NCBI GenBank assembly: GCA_009733745.1
Contig: WNWL01000001.1
Span: 124,001-188,000 of the forward strand
DNA from: Oceanobacillus sp. HTM 045
GTDB taxonomy: Bacteria > Pseudomonadota > Alphaproteobacteria > Rhodobacterales > Rhodobacteraceae
DNA: 64,000 nt
Direction of reading: 5' to 3'
Both the position numbers and the translations under genes were made by a program. Below are positions 44,872-53,025 of this stretch, in pieces (position 1 is the first letter of the stretch; each line of letters starts with the position of its first letter). Under the pieces are notes generated by a model. The model was not told the origin of the DNA, searched no databases, and saw only the letters and a list, made by a program, of their open reading frames with translations.

Positions 44872-45375
44872 ATGCGACTGCTTCACGGACTGGCCGTTGC
44901 CGCCTTGCTGGCAGGGCCCGCGCTGGCCGCGTTTCCCGAGGACGAGAACCCTTTCACCACCCCCGACGCGACCGACCCCGACCGGCAGGCGGGCATGGCG
45001 GCGTGGGAGGCGCAGGACTGGGACGGGGTGGTGGCCAGTTTCACTGCCGTCGCCGCGGCCGCGCCGGGGGATGTCGAGGCCTGGACCCGGATCGGCTACG
45101 GCGAGCGCAAGCGGGGCCGGTTCGACGCCGCGCTCGCGGCCTATGACCGGGCGCTGACGCTGGACCCGGACTACGTGCCGGCGCTGGAATATCTCGGCGT
45201 CGCCTTCCTCTCGATGGACCGCCCGGGCGACGCGGCGGCGCTGCTGGCCCGGCTCGATGCGCTCTGCGAAGCGGGCGAGGGCTGCGCCGAGCGCAACGAG
45301 CTGGACGCGGCGCTGACCGCCTACCGGCTGGGCGAGCCGTGGGACGACTGGTCGGGCGAAGGCGGGCTCGACTGA
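44872..45375 (+). CDS. Exported TPR protein
   Basis: A 167-residue protein with a signal peptide (LLHGLAVAALLAGPALAAFP) and two to three tetratricopeptide repeats: AAWEAQDWDGVVASFTAVAA, AWTRIGYGERKRGRFDAALA and VPALEYLGVAFLSMDRPGDA. A CxxxxxC pair (LCEAGEGCAE) lies near the end. It sits between ccoP and ccoG, where most related clusters have nothing. A role in cbb3 or cytochrome assembly is an inference from position only. Confidence 0.8.
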   Translation: MRLLHGLAVAALLAGPALAAFPEDENPFTTPDATDPDRQAGMAAWEAQDWDGVVASFTAVAAAAPGDVEAWTRIGYGERKRGRFDAALAAYDRALTLDPDYVPALEYLGVAFLSMDRPGDAAALLARLDALCEAGEGCAERNELDAALTAYRLGEPWDDWSGEGGLD

Positions 45376-45384
45376 CGCCCCCGT

Positions 45385-45420
45385 GATGGTCGCGGCGATG
45401 GTGGCCGCGATGGTGGCGGC
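45385..45420. repeat. Three-unit 12-bp tandem repeat before ccoG
   Basis: gatggtcgcggc, gatggtggccgc and gatggtggcggc follow each other exactly, just downstream of the TPR gene and 26 bp upstream of the FNR-type box. No function is known. Confidence 0.75.
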
Positions 45421-45445
45421 GCACACGCCGGCTGTCAGGCAGAGT

Positions 45446-45459
45446 TTGACCCCGATCAA
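45446..45459. promoter_or_regulatory. FNR/FnrL-type operator upstream of ccoGHIS
   Basis: TTGAC-CCCG-ATCAA matches the FNR consensus at 9 of 10 informative bases, centred about 69 bp before the ccoG start. With the box before ccoN, both halves of the cbb3 cluster would respond to low oxygen together. Confidence 0.85.
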
Positions 45460-45521
45460 GGTTTCGTTGGCGCAGACCCGCTAGAGCGGGCGGGACCGAT
45501 AGCGCCGAGGACCCCTTTGCG

Positions 45522-47096
45522 ATGGCTGACGGCATTGTGATTCCCGACCCGCGGGATGGCGCGGGCAAGGCAGGCCGTGCACCCGAGCCCCTTCCGGACC
45601 CGGATGACGACGACTACCCGCCGCTCTACCGGAGCCGGCAGAAGATCTTCCCCAAGGCGGTCAGCGGCTTCTTCCGCCGGCTGAAATGGCAGATCATGGG
45701 CGTGACGCTCGCGGTCTACTACCTGACGCCGTGGATCCGCTGGGACCGCGGCGACGGCGCACCGGACCAGGCGGTGCTGATCGACCTGGCCAACCGCCGA
45801 TTCTACTTCTTCTGGATCGAGATCTGGCCGCAGGAATTCTATTATGTCGCGGGCCTGCTGATCATGGCGGGGATCGGGCTGTTCCTCGTCACCTCCGCCG
45901 TGGGGCGGGCATGGTGCGGCTATTTCTGCCCGCAGACGGTGTGGACCGACCTGTTCATGTTCGTGGAGCGGCGCATCGAGGGCGACCGCAACGCGCAGAT
46001 CCGGCTCGACAAGGCGCCGTGGACGCCGCGCAAGGTCTGGCTGCGGACGCTGAAGCACGCGACCTGGCTCGGCATCGCCTTCGCGACGGGGGGCGCGTGG
46101 ATCTTCTACTTCGCCGACGCGCCGAGCCTGTTCGTGGACTTCTGGACCGGGCAGGCGGCTGGCGTGGCCTACGCGACCGTGGCGATCCTGACGTTCACCA
46201 CCTACACGCTCGGCGGGCTGATGCGCGAGCAGGTCTGCACCTACATGTGCCCCTGGCCGCGCATCCAGGGGGCGATGCTCGACGAGAACTCGCTGATCGT
46301 CACCTACAACGACTGGCGCGGCGAACCGCGCTCCAAGCACCGCAAGAAGGCCGCCGCCTCGGGCGAGAAGGTGGGCGACTGCATCGACTGCATGGCCTGC
46401 GTCAACGTCTGCCCGGTGGGGATCGACATCCGCAAGGGCCAGCAGCTGGAGTGCATCACCTGCGCGCTCTGCATCGACGCCTGCGACGCGATGATGGAGA
46501 AGGTGGACCTGCCGAAGGGCCTGATCTCCTACTCGACGCTGCACGACTACGAGCTCGGCGTGGCCGGGCGGGGCGACGAGCGGCCGACGGTGTGGAAGCG
46601 CATCTTCCGGCCGCGCACGCTGATCTATGCCGGGGCCTGGGCGGCGATCGGCCTGTTCATGCTGCTGTCGCTGACCGTGCGCGACCGGATCGACGTGAAC
46701 GTGATCCACGACCGCAACCCGGTCTTCGTCACCCTGTCGGACGGGTCGATCCGCAACGGCTACACGGTGAAGATCCTCAACATGGTCAACGAACCGCGCA
46801 CCTTCCAGATCCGGGTCGAGGACCTGCCGGGCGCGCATCTCGCCTTCGCCGGCGGCGAGGCGGTCTCGGGGATCTCGTCGGGCGAGGATCTGGACGGGCC
46901 GTTCCTGCGGGTCGAGGTGGACCCGGACAGGCTGCGCTCGGTTCGGATCGTCGTGACCATGCCGCGCGAGGCGCTGGAGGCGGAGCGGACCGAGTTCACC
47001 TGGGTCGCCTTCGAGGAGCACTGGGAGTACGGTTTCCGTCCGGAGACCTCGCGCGCCGAGGGGGCGTTCTTCGCCCCCGAAGGCACCGGCGAATAG
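45522..47096 (+). CDS. ccoG: cbb3 oxidase assembly cupric reductase/ferredoxin CcoG (RdxA)
   Basis: A membrane protein with two iron-sulfur clusters; CcoG reduces Cu(II) for cbb3 maturation in studied species. The 524-residue protein has helices from about residue 50, WCGYFCPQTVWTDLFMFVER, EQVCTYMCPWPRIQGAML, and a 2[4Fe-4S] module CIDCMACVNVCPVGIDIR followed by CITCALCIDACDAMM (about residues 285-325). The periplasmic C-terminal domain is Ig-like (NGYTVKILNMVNEPRTFQI). First gene of ccoGHIS. Confidence 0.97.
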   Translation: MADGIVIPDPRDGAGKAGRAPEPLPDPDDDDYPPLYRSRQKIFPKAVSGFFRRLKWQIMGVTLAVYYLTPWIRWDRGDGAPDQAVLIDLANRRFYFFWIEIWPQEFYYVAGLLIMAGIGLFLVTSAVGRAWCGYFCPQTVWTDLFMFVERRIEGDRNAQIRLDKAPWTPRKVWLRTLKHATWLGIAFATGGAWIFYFADAPSLFVDFWTGQAAGVAYATVAILTFTTYTLGGLMREQVCTYMCPWPRIQGAMLDENSLIVTYNDWRGEPRSKHRKKAAASGEKVGDCIDCMACVNVCPVGIDIRKGQQLECITCALCIDACDAMMEKVDLPKGLISYSTLHDYELGVAGRGDERPTVWKRIFRPRTLIYAGAWAAIGLFMLLSLTVRDRIDVNVIHDRNPVFVTLSDGSIRNGYTVKILNMVNEPRTFQIRVEDLPGAHLAFAGGEAVSGISSGEDLDGPFLRVEVDPDRLRSVRIVVTMPREALEAERTEFTWVAFEEHWEYGFRPETSRAEGAFFAPEGTGE

Positions 47097-47099
47097 GAG

Positions 47100-47603
47100 A
47101 TGGCAATGCGCAACGCACGGCTCGAGAGCGATTACCGGCCGCAGGGCCGTCCCTTCACCGGGCGCAAGATGCTGCTGACGGTGGTGGCCTTCTTCGCGGT
47201 GATCATCGCCGCCAACATGACGATGCTGTTCTCGGCGCTCGACGCCTGGCCGGGGCTGGTGGTGAAGAATTCCTACATCGCCAGCCAGCAGTTCGAGGAG
47301 GCCCGCGCCGCGGTGGCGGCGCGCGACGCACGCGGCTGGAACGTGGCGCTGGACGTGCCCGGCGGGCGGCCCGAGGTGGTCCTCGCCGACGCGGAAGGCA
47401 CGCCGCTGACCGGGCTCGACGTGGGCGCGCTGGCCTATCGCCCGGCGACGGCGGCGGACGACCGCACGCTGGCCTTCACCGAGATCGCGCCGGGGCGCTA
47501 CCGCGCCGGGGGCGTGCTGGCCACCGGCCGCTGGGGCGTGGCGCTGAGGATCGAGGGCGACGGGGAGCCGTGGCTCAAGAGCTTCGAGTTGACGGTCCGC
47601 TGA
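47100..47603 (+). CDS. ccoH: cbb3 oxidase assembly protein CcoH/FixH
   Basis: A 167-residue single-span membrane protein needed for cbb3 complex stability. It starts 3 bp after ccoG and shows RPQGRPFTGRKMLLTVVAFF (positive N-terminus leading into the helix), AANMTMLFSALDAWPGLVVK and a periplasmic beta domain (VALDVPGGRPEVVLADAEG). ccoI begins 1 bp after its stop. Confidence 0.92.
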   Translation: MAMRNARLESDYRPQGRPFTGRKMLLTVVAFFAVIIAANMTMLFSALDAWPGLVVKNSYIASQQFEEARAAVAARDARGWNVALDVPGGRPEVVLADAEGTPLTGLDVGALAYRPATAADDRTLAFTEIAPGRYRAGGVLATGRWGVALRIEGDGEPWLKSFELTVR

Positions 47604-47604
47604 G

Positions 47605-49905
47605 ATGAGTTGCTGCGCCACGGGAACGGGCCTCGCGCCCGAGCCGGCCCTGCAGGGCCGCGACGCGGAACTGGCGGAGATGGTCCGCCACCCGCGCGAG
47701 GGCTCCAGCTTCCTCCAGCTCGCCGTGCCGGCGATGCATTGCGGCGGCTGCGTCGCGAAGATCGAGCGCGAGATCGGCCGCCTGCCAGGCGTCGCCAACG
47801 TGCGCGCCAACCTCGGCGCGCGGCGCGTGGCGCTGGAATGGCGCGGCGCGGCGGCGCGGGCGGGCGAACTGGCCCGCGCGATCGAGGAGCTGGGCTTCGA
47901 CGTGCACCCGGTCGACCCGGACGCGGAGGCCGACGGCGAGAAGCGGGCCATGCGCGACCTGCTGATGCGCCTCGCGGTCGCGGCCTTCGCGGCGATGAAC
48001 ATCATGCTGTTGTCGGTCTCGGTCTGGTCCGGGGCGGAGGACGCGACGCGCGACCTGATGCACCTGATCTCGGCGGTGATCGCGGTGCCCGCGGTGGCGG
48101 TGGCGGGGCGGCCCTTCTTCGCCTCGGCGCTGTCGGTGCTGGCGCACCGGCGGCTCAACATGGACGTGCCGATCTCGCTGGCGGTGCTGCTGGCGCTGGG
48201 CGCCTCGCTCTACGAGGCGCTCACCGGCGGCGTGGAGGCCTATTTCGACGCGGCGGTGATGCTGCTGGCGCTGCTGCTGGTCGGCCGGGTGCTGGAGCGC
48301 ACGATGCGCGCGCGCGCCCGCGACGCGGTCGGCCGGCTGGCGCGGCTCGCCCCGCGCGGGGCGCAGGTGGTGGGCGCGGACGGCGCCGACCGCTGGGTGC
48401 CGCTGGCCGAGATCGGCCCCGGCGACGTGGTGCGGGTGGCCGCGGGCGAGCGGGTGCCGACGGACGGGGTGGTGACCACCGGCGCCTCCGCGCTCGACCG
48501 TTCGCTGGTCACGGGCGAGAGCGTGGCCGAGCGCGTAGGCGCGGGCGACGCGGTGGAGGCGGGGGTGCTGAACCTCTCCGCGCCGCTGGAACTGCGCGTC
48601 ACCGCGGCGGCGGAGGACAGCTCGCTCGCCACCATCGCGCGGCTGATCGAGGCCGCCGAGCAGCGCCGCGGGCGGATGATGCGCCTGGCGGACGCCGCGG
48701 CGCGGATCTACGCCCCGGCGGTGCATCTCGTGGGGCTCGTGACCTTCCTCGCCTGGCTGGCGCTGGGCGCGGGCTGGCACGCGGCGCTCTGGACCGCGAT
48801 CTCGGTGCTGGTGATCACCTGCCCCTGCGCGCTCGGCCTCGCCGCGCCGATGGCGCAGGTGGTGGCTTCGGGCGTGCTGTTCCGCCGCGGCGTGATGCTC
48901 AAGGGCGGCGACGCGCTGGAGCGGCTGGCGGTGGCCGACCACGCGGTGCTGGACAAGACCGGCACGCTGACGCTGGGCCGCCCGGTGCTGGCGGGCGAGG
49001 TCACCGACGACGACCTGGCGCTGGCCGCCGGGCTGGCGCGCACCAGCCGCCACCCGCTTTCCGCCGCGGTGGTCGCGGCGGCGCGGGCGCGGGGGCTGCG
49101 GGCCCAGCCGGTCGGCGTGGTCGAGGAGTTCCCCGGCTGCGGCCTGATCGGCCGGCACGGGGGCGCCGAGGTGCGGCTGGGGGCGGCCGACTGGCTTGGC
49201 GTCGGGGATGACGGGCCGGGCGGTGATGGGTCGGGCGGTGCCGGGGCGGGAAGTGACGGGCAGGAGGTCTGGCTCGAGACCGGCGGCCGCCACGTGCGCC
49301 TCTCCTTCGAGGACGGGCTGCGCCCCGGCGCGAAGGAGCTTGGCGCGGCGCTGGCGGCGGAGGGAATCCGGTCGGAGATCGTCTCCGGCGACCGCGCGCC
49401 CGCGGTGCGGGCGCTGGCCGGGACGCTCGGCATCGCGGACTGGACCGCGCGGGTCACGCCCGAGGCCAAGATCGCGCGGGTCGATGCCCTGCGCGGAGAG
49501 GGCCGCAAGGTGCTGATGGTCGGCGACGGGCTGAACGACGCGGCGGCGCTGGCGGCGGCGCATGTGTCGATGGCCCCGGCGAGCGCGGCAGATGCGGGCC
49601 GGGCGGCGGCGGACCTCGTCTTCTTCGGCGAGAGCCTCGACGCGGTGCCGCTGGCGCGGCGCGTGGCCAGGGCGGCGCGGCGGGTGACGCTGCAGAACTT
49701 CGCGCTGGCCGGCATCTACAACCTGATCGCCATTCCGATCGCGGTGACGGGCAATGCCGGGCCGCTGGCCGCGGCGATCGCCATGTCGCTTTCCTCGCTG
49801 GTGGTGGTGGGGAACGCGCTGCGCCTCAACCTCGTCGCCCCCGCGCCGGAAGGGCCGCGGGAGGCCGCGCCCGGGATGCGAGGCGCGGAGGCGGTGACGG
49901 CATGA
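47605..49905 (+). CDS. ccoI: Copper-transporting P1B-type ATPase CcoI/FixI
   Basis: A P1B ATPase that supplies copper for the cbb3 catalytic centre. The 766-residue protein has an N-terminal CC motif (MSCCATG) and a heavy-metal-associated domain (VPAMHCGGCVAKIEREIG). The transmembrane metal site is VLVITCPCALGLAAPMAQV, the phosphorylation motif VLDKTGTLTLG (near residue 450) and the hinge LMVGDGLNDAAALAAAH. A Gly/Asp-rich stretch in the nucleotide domain (about residues 533-553, DDGPGGDGSGGAGAGSD) looks like a lineage-specific loop. It overlaps ccoS by 4 bp. Confidence 0.97.
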   Translation: MSCCATGTGLAPEPALQGRDAELAEMVRHPREGSSFLQLAVPAMHCGGCVAKIEREIGRLPGVANVRANLGARRVALEWRGAAARAGELARAIEELGFDVHPVDPDAEADGEKRAMRDLLMRLAVAAFAAMNIMLLSVSVWSGAEDATRDLMHLISAVIAVPAVAVAGRPFFASALSVLAHRRLNMDVPISLAVLLALGASLYEALTGGVEAYFDAAVMLLALLLVGRVLERTMRARARDAVGRLARLAPRGAQVVGADGADRWVPLAEIGPGDVVRVAAGERVPTDGVVTTGASALDRSLVTGESVAERVGAGDAVEAGVLNLSAPLELRVTAAAEDSSLATIARLIEAAEQRRGRMMRLADAAARIYAPAVHLVGLVTFLAWLALGAGWHAALWTAISVLVITCPCALGLAAPMAQVVASGVLFRRGVMLKGGDALERLAVADHAVLDKTGTLTLGRPVLAGEVTDDDLALAAGLARTSRHPLSAAVVAAARARGLRAQPVGVVEEFPGCGLIGRHGGAEVRLGAADWLGVGDDGPGGDGSGGAGAGSDGQEVWLETGGRHVRLSFEDGLRPGAKELGAALAAEGIRSEIVSGDRAPAVRALAGTLGIADWTARVTPEAKIARVDALRGEGRKVLMVGDGLNDAAALAAAHVSMAPASAADAGRAAADLVFFGESLDAVPLARRVARAARRVTLQNFALAGIYNLIAIPIAVTGNAGPLAAAIAMSLSSLVVVGNALRLNLVAPAPEGPREAAPGMRGAEAVTA

Positions 49906-50054
49906 CCAACCTGCTGTTCCTGATCCCCGCGGCGCTGTTTCTCGGCGGCATCGGGCTCGCCGCGTTCCTGTGGTCGCTCAAGTCCGGCCAGTTCGACGAC
50001 CTCGACGGCGCTGCCGAGCGCATCCTGCATGACGACGACGAGGACGAGGACTGA
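49902..50054 (+). CDS. ccoS: cbb3 oxidase maturation protein CcoS
   Basis: A 50-residue protein with one transmembrane helix (NLLFLIPAALFLGGIGLAAF), then the family motif LWSLKSGQFDDLDGAAERIL and an acidic tail (HDDDEDED). ATG 49902 overlaps the ccoI stop (ATGA). It is needed for cofactor insertion into cbb3 oxidase in related species. It ends the assembly operon. Confidence 0.95.
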   Translation: MTNLLFLIPAALFLGGIGLAAFLWSLKSGQFDDLDGAAERILHDDDEDED

Positions 50055-50083
50055 GGTTCTGCTTCGCTGAGTGCGGAGGGGCA

Positions 50084-50235
50084 TGTCCGGCCCTGGACGG
50101 GCGTGGTGCTTAATTGGGGCTGCTTGGTTTATTGCGGCAACCCCTCCCGTATTCAGATCCCCTTGCAACGTCAGAGAACGCCCGGCCCCGGGGAGGGCCG
50201 GGCGTGGCCTGCGCTGGTCGCCCGGGCTGTGGCTG
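50084..50235 (+). repeat. 150-bp intergenic element, copy 2
   Basis: The inverted counterpart of 38470-38622, lying between ccoS and the convergent tRNA-Cys gene. It contains the perfect hairpin cgcccggccc (50179-50188) with gggccgggcg (50195-50204) around a 6-nt loop, almost the same sequence as in copy 1. Open frames through it encode similar peptides in both copies, but these follow from the repeat rather than from a gene. The rest of 50055-50348 shows no further feature. Confidence 0.88.
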
Positions 50236-50348
50236 GTGCTGTGCGAAGAGAGGGGGCGTCGTTTCCTTGGCAGGCGGATGGCTTGGAAGGGCGGCAAGGA
50301 GCCCCACCCGCCAAATGGGCCGGCCCGAAATCCAGATTGTCGGGAGTT

Positions 50349-50422
50349 TGGAGGCGACGACCGGAATCGAACCGGTGTGCACGGATTTGCAGTCCGCTGC
50401 GTAACCACTCCGCCACGTCGCC
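50349..50422 (-). tRNA. tRNA-Cys (anticodon GCA)
   Basis: On the minus strand a 74-nt cloverleaf folds with acceptor stem GGCGACG/CGTCGCC, D-loop GAGTGGTTA, anticodon arm GCGGA-CTGCAAA-TCCGT (anticodon GCA) and T-arm ACCGG-TTCGATT-CCGGT. The discriminator is U, as required for tRNA-Cys, and CCA is encoded (50349-50351). A strong promoter lies just upstream. Confidence 0.95.
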
Positions 50423-50449
50423 AGGGCCGGTCGGCTGAAGGTGACCGCC

Positions 50450-50478
50450 TCATTATTCAGCGCGCCGGTTTCCGTCAA
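50450..50478 (-). promoter_or_regulatory. Promoter of tRNA-Cys
   Basis: On the minus strand TTGACG (50473-50478), 17 bp, then TAATGA (50450-50455). The -10 ends 27 bp before the mature tRNA 5' end, a normal distance for a short leader. Both boxes are near consensus. Confidence 0.65.
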
Positions 50479-50564
50479 GGGTGGATCGGCGGCGCCGCGG
50501 CGTCCCGCCCGGGGTTTCCCGGCCGGGTTTGCGGTGCTTGTCTGACATGGTGCTTCAGGTTGGC

Positions 50565-50593
50565 TGGACAACACGCGGGAATCACCGGATAAT
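50565..50593 (+). promoter_or_regulatory. Candidate promoter for pcm
   Basis: TGGACA (50565-50570), 17 bp, then GATAAT (50588-50593); each box differs from consensus at one base. It lies 129 bp before the pcm start and is the best sigma-70-like match in the gap between tRNA-Cys and pcm, which otherwise holds nothing recognised. Confidence 0.55.
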
Positions 50594-50721
50594 TCTGCTC
50601 TGGCGTTGTAGGGGTGCCGCACCGGGGCGCGGAGGGGCCGCGGGCGGCCCGCGCGATGTTGCGGCGCGGGGGCTTCTATGGCAGAGAGTTCAGCCTGTCG
50701 ATCAAGGAGCGGAGAGCGGGC

Positions 50722-51375
50722 ATGAGCGGGTTCGAAGCGGCGCGCAGGCAGATGGTGGACTGTCAGGTCCGCCCCTCGGACGTGACGCAATACGCCATCA
50801 TCGACGCCATGCTGACGGTGCCGCGCGAGCGGTTCGTGCCGAAGGCCAAGCGCGAGATCGCCTATGCGGGGATCGCGGTGGAGGTGGCCGAGGGCCGCGT
50901 TCTGCTCGACCCGCGGGTCTTCTCCAAGATGCTGGAAGCGGCGCAGATCGGGCCCGACGACGTGGTGCTCGACGTCGCCTGCGGCACCGGCTACTCGACC
51001 GCGGTGATCGCGCAGATGGCGGCGACGGTGGTCGCGGTCGAGGGCGACGCCGGGCTGGCGGCGCTGGCGCGCGACACGCTGGCCGATCTCGAGGTTCACA
51101 ATGCCGTGGTCGAGGAGCGCGCGCCGACGGAAGGCGCGCCCGAGGCCGGGCTCTACGATGCGATTCTGGTGAATGGCGGCGTCGAGCAGGTGCCCGACGC
51201 GCTGAGCGCCCAGCTCAAGCAGGGCGGGCGGCTGGTGGCGCTGTTCCAGGACGGGGATATCGGCCAGTGCCGGGTGCTGACCCGCACGGGCGAGGGGGTG
51301 ACCAGCCGGTGGATCTTCGACGCGGTCGCGCCGGTCCTGCCGGGTTTCGAACGCGAACGGTCCTTCGAGTTCTAG
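50722..51375 (+). CDS. pcm: Protein-L-isoaspartate O-methyltransferase family
   Basis: A SAM-dependent methyltransferase for repair of isoaspartyl residues. The 217-residue protein from ATG 50722 shows ARRQMVDCQVRPSDVTQYAI, VPRERFVPKAKREIAYAGIA and the SAM loop VVLDVACGTGYSTAVIAQMA, with DAILVNGGVEQVPDAL downstream. The usual TxSxP substrate motif of PCMT is not obvious, so this may be the divergent alphaproteobacterial form that sits next to tolC. tolC starts 86 bp later. Confidence 0.85.
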   Translation: MSGFEAARRQMVDCQVRPSDVTQYAIIDAMLTVPRERFVPKAKREIAYAGIAVEVAEGRVLLDPRVFSKMLEAAQIGPDDVVLDVACGTGYSTAVIAQMAATVVAVEGDAGLAALARDTLADLEVHNAVVEERAPTEGAPEAGLYDAILVNGGVEQVPDALSAQLKQGGRLVALFQDGDIGQCRVLTRTGEGVTSRWIFDAVAPVLPGFERERSFEF

Positions 51376-51461
51376 GATCGCGCGGGGTCTGGGTTCGAGG
51401 TCCTTAACGGCCGCCGCCCGGCGTGGGACGGGACAGTGACGGAGAGGCAGGAGTGAGTCAG

Positions 51462-52829
51462 ATGAGCAGACGCGGAAAGGCCGCCCTCGCCGGGCTGGCG
51501 CTTGCGTTCGGGGCCGGGTCTGCGGCCGCCGACGACCTTGCGGGGACGCTGGTCCATGCCTACCAGCACAGCCCGACGCTCGACGCGGCCCGGCTGGACG
51601 TGATCATCTCGGCCGAGCGGGCGGTGCAGGCCCGCGCCAACGGCCGGCCCACGGTGACCGGTACGGCCTCGCTTGCGGCGGGGGTGTTCGACTTCGAGGA
51701 GGGCGGCTTCCCGACATCGCTGAGCCTCTCGGTGGCGCAGCCGCTCTATACCGGCGGGCAGGTCGAGAACTCGACGCTGGCGGCGGAGACCCGGATCACC
51801 GCGGCCGAGGCGGCCTATATCGCGCAGGAGCAGCAGGTGCTGCTGGCGGCGATCACCGCCTACATGAACCTGATCCGCGACCGCCGCTTCGTGTCGCTGT
51901 CGGAGAACAACGTCCGGGTGCTGACCGAGCAGCTTCGCGCCGCGCAGGAGCGGTTCGAGGTGGGCGAGGTGACGACGACCGACGTCGCCCAGGCCGAGGC
52001 CCGCCTCGCCGCCGCGCGCTCGACGCTGTCGGCGCAGATCGGCGCGCTGGAGGTCTCCAAGCAGAACTTCCTGCGCACCGTGGGCCGCGAGCCCGGCAAC
52101 CTGGAGGCGGCGCCGCCGCTGCCGGACCTGCCGCCTAGCCGCGACGAGGCGCTGGCCATCGCCTACCGGCTGGAGCCCAACATCGCCGCCGCGCGGCTGG
52201 AGGCCGACGCCGCCGGGACCGACGTGCGCACCGCGATCGGCACGCTGCTGCCGCGGCTCGACCTGCAGGCGGACATCACCCGCGAGGACATCCTCGGCAT
52301 CCGCGGCTCGCGGACCAGCCAGGCGACCGTGGGCCTCGCCGTGACGATCCCGTTCTATGCCGGCGGCGGCAACTACAGCCGCGTGCGCGAGGCGCAGGCG
52401 CTGGTCGAGCGCCGCACGGTCGAGATCAACGAGCAGATCCGCGCCGCCGTCGAGGCGGTGGGCACGGCCTGGTCCAACCTGGAGGTGGCGCGCGCCGCGA
52501 TTCGGGCCGGGCAGGTCGAGGTCCGCGCCGCGGAACTGGCCTTCGAGGGCGTCAGCGAGGAGGCGACGCTGGGCTCGCGCACCACGCTGGACGTGCTCGA
52601 CGCCGAGCAGGAACTGCTGACCGCCCGCGCCAACCTGGTCGCCGCGCGCCGCGACGAGCAGGTGGCGGCCTACACGCTGCTGGCGGCGATGGGCCTGCTG
52701 ACGCTGGACCATCTCGGCCTCTCGGTCGAGCGCGACAGCGGTGCGGGCTACTACGAGACCGTGATCGACCGGGACTTCGGCTACGACGCCACGGACGAGA
52801 CCGTCTGGACCTTGCCCTACCGGCCCTGA
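51462..52829 (+). CDS. tolC: TolC family outer membrane efflux protein
   Basis: A trimeric outer-membrane channel for type I secretion and efflux. ATG 51462 (GGAG 8 nt upstream) gives 455 residues; an in-frame GTG at 51453 is an alternative. A signal peptide ends near GAGSAAADDL. The two internally repeated OEP domains are visible: NSTLAAETRITAAEAAYIAQ, QERFEVGEVTTTDVAQAEAR, then AELAFEGVSEEATLGSRTTL and LDVLDAEQELLTARANLVAA. Located with pcm upstream and a DUF2497-like gene plus valS downstream. Confidence 0.95.
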   Translation: MSRRGKAALAGLALAFGAGSAAADDLAGTLVHAYQHSPTLDAARLDVIISAERAVQARANGRPTVTGTASLAAGVFDFEEGGFPTSLSLSVAQPLYTGGQVENSTLAAETRITAAEAAYIAQEQQVLLAAITAYMNLIRDRRFVSLSENNVRVLTEQLRAAQERFEVGEVTTTDVAQAEARLAAARSTLSAQIGALEVSKQNFLRTVGREPGNLEAAPPLPDLPPSRDEALAIAYRLEPNIAAARLEADAAGTDVRTAIGTLLPRLDLQADITREDILGIRGSRTSQATVGLAVTIPFYAGGGNYSRVREAQALVERRTVEINEQIRAAVEAVGTAWSNLEVARAAIRAGQVEVRAAELAFEGVSEEATLGSRTTLDVLDAEQELLTARANLVAARRDEQVAAYTLLAAMGLLTLDHLGLSVERDSGAGYYETVIDRDFGYDATDETVWTLPYRP

Positions 52830-52960
52830 CGCCCCTCGGGGCGTCGTCCGCGATGGTCCCGGTGCGTGAGCCCGGATGGGCTCCCGAGCGGGGCGGAGAC
52901 AGGAAACCTGGCCAAACTGTTGACCGCGAGGGAACAACAGTCGCCGAAAACCCGTCCGTA

Positions 52961-52987
52961 TTGGTTGAAACCCTAACCTCGTATAGA
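52961..52987 (+). promoter_or_regulatory. Candidate promoter for the DUF2497-like gene
   Basis: TTGGTT (52961-52966), 15 bp, then TATAGA (52982-52987), in an AT-richer patch 39 bp before the start codon. The -10 is good and the spacing is short. Confidence 0.35.
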
Positions 52988-53025
52988 TTGGGCGCAGACC
53001 CGTAACGGAAGGCGAGCAGGCCGTC

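Noticed and set aside
50349-50422. tRNA-Cys as an integration site for a mobile element
   Set aside because: No integrase and no partial tRNA duplicate was seen on either side; the adjacent repeat is a separate element found also at 38.5 kb.
49716-50453. Minus-strand frame through the 50-kb element encoding a peptide similar to one at 38.5 kb
   Set aside because: The similarity is explained by the shared DNA repeat. The frame also runs through tRNA-Cys and antisense to ccoS and ccoI, so it is not a gene.
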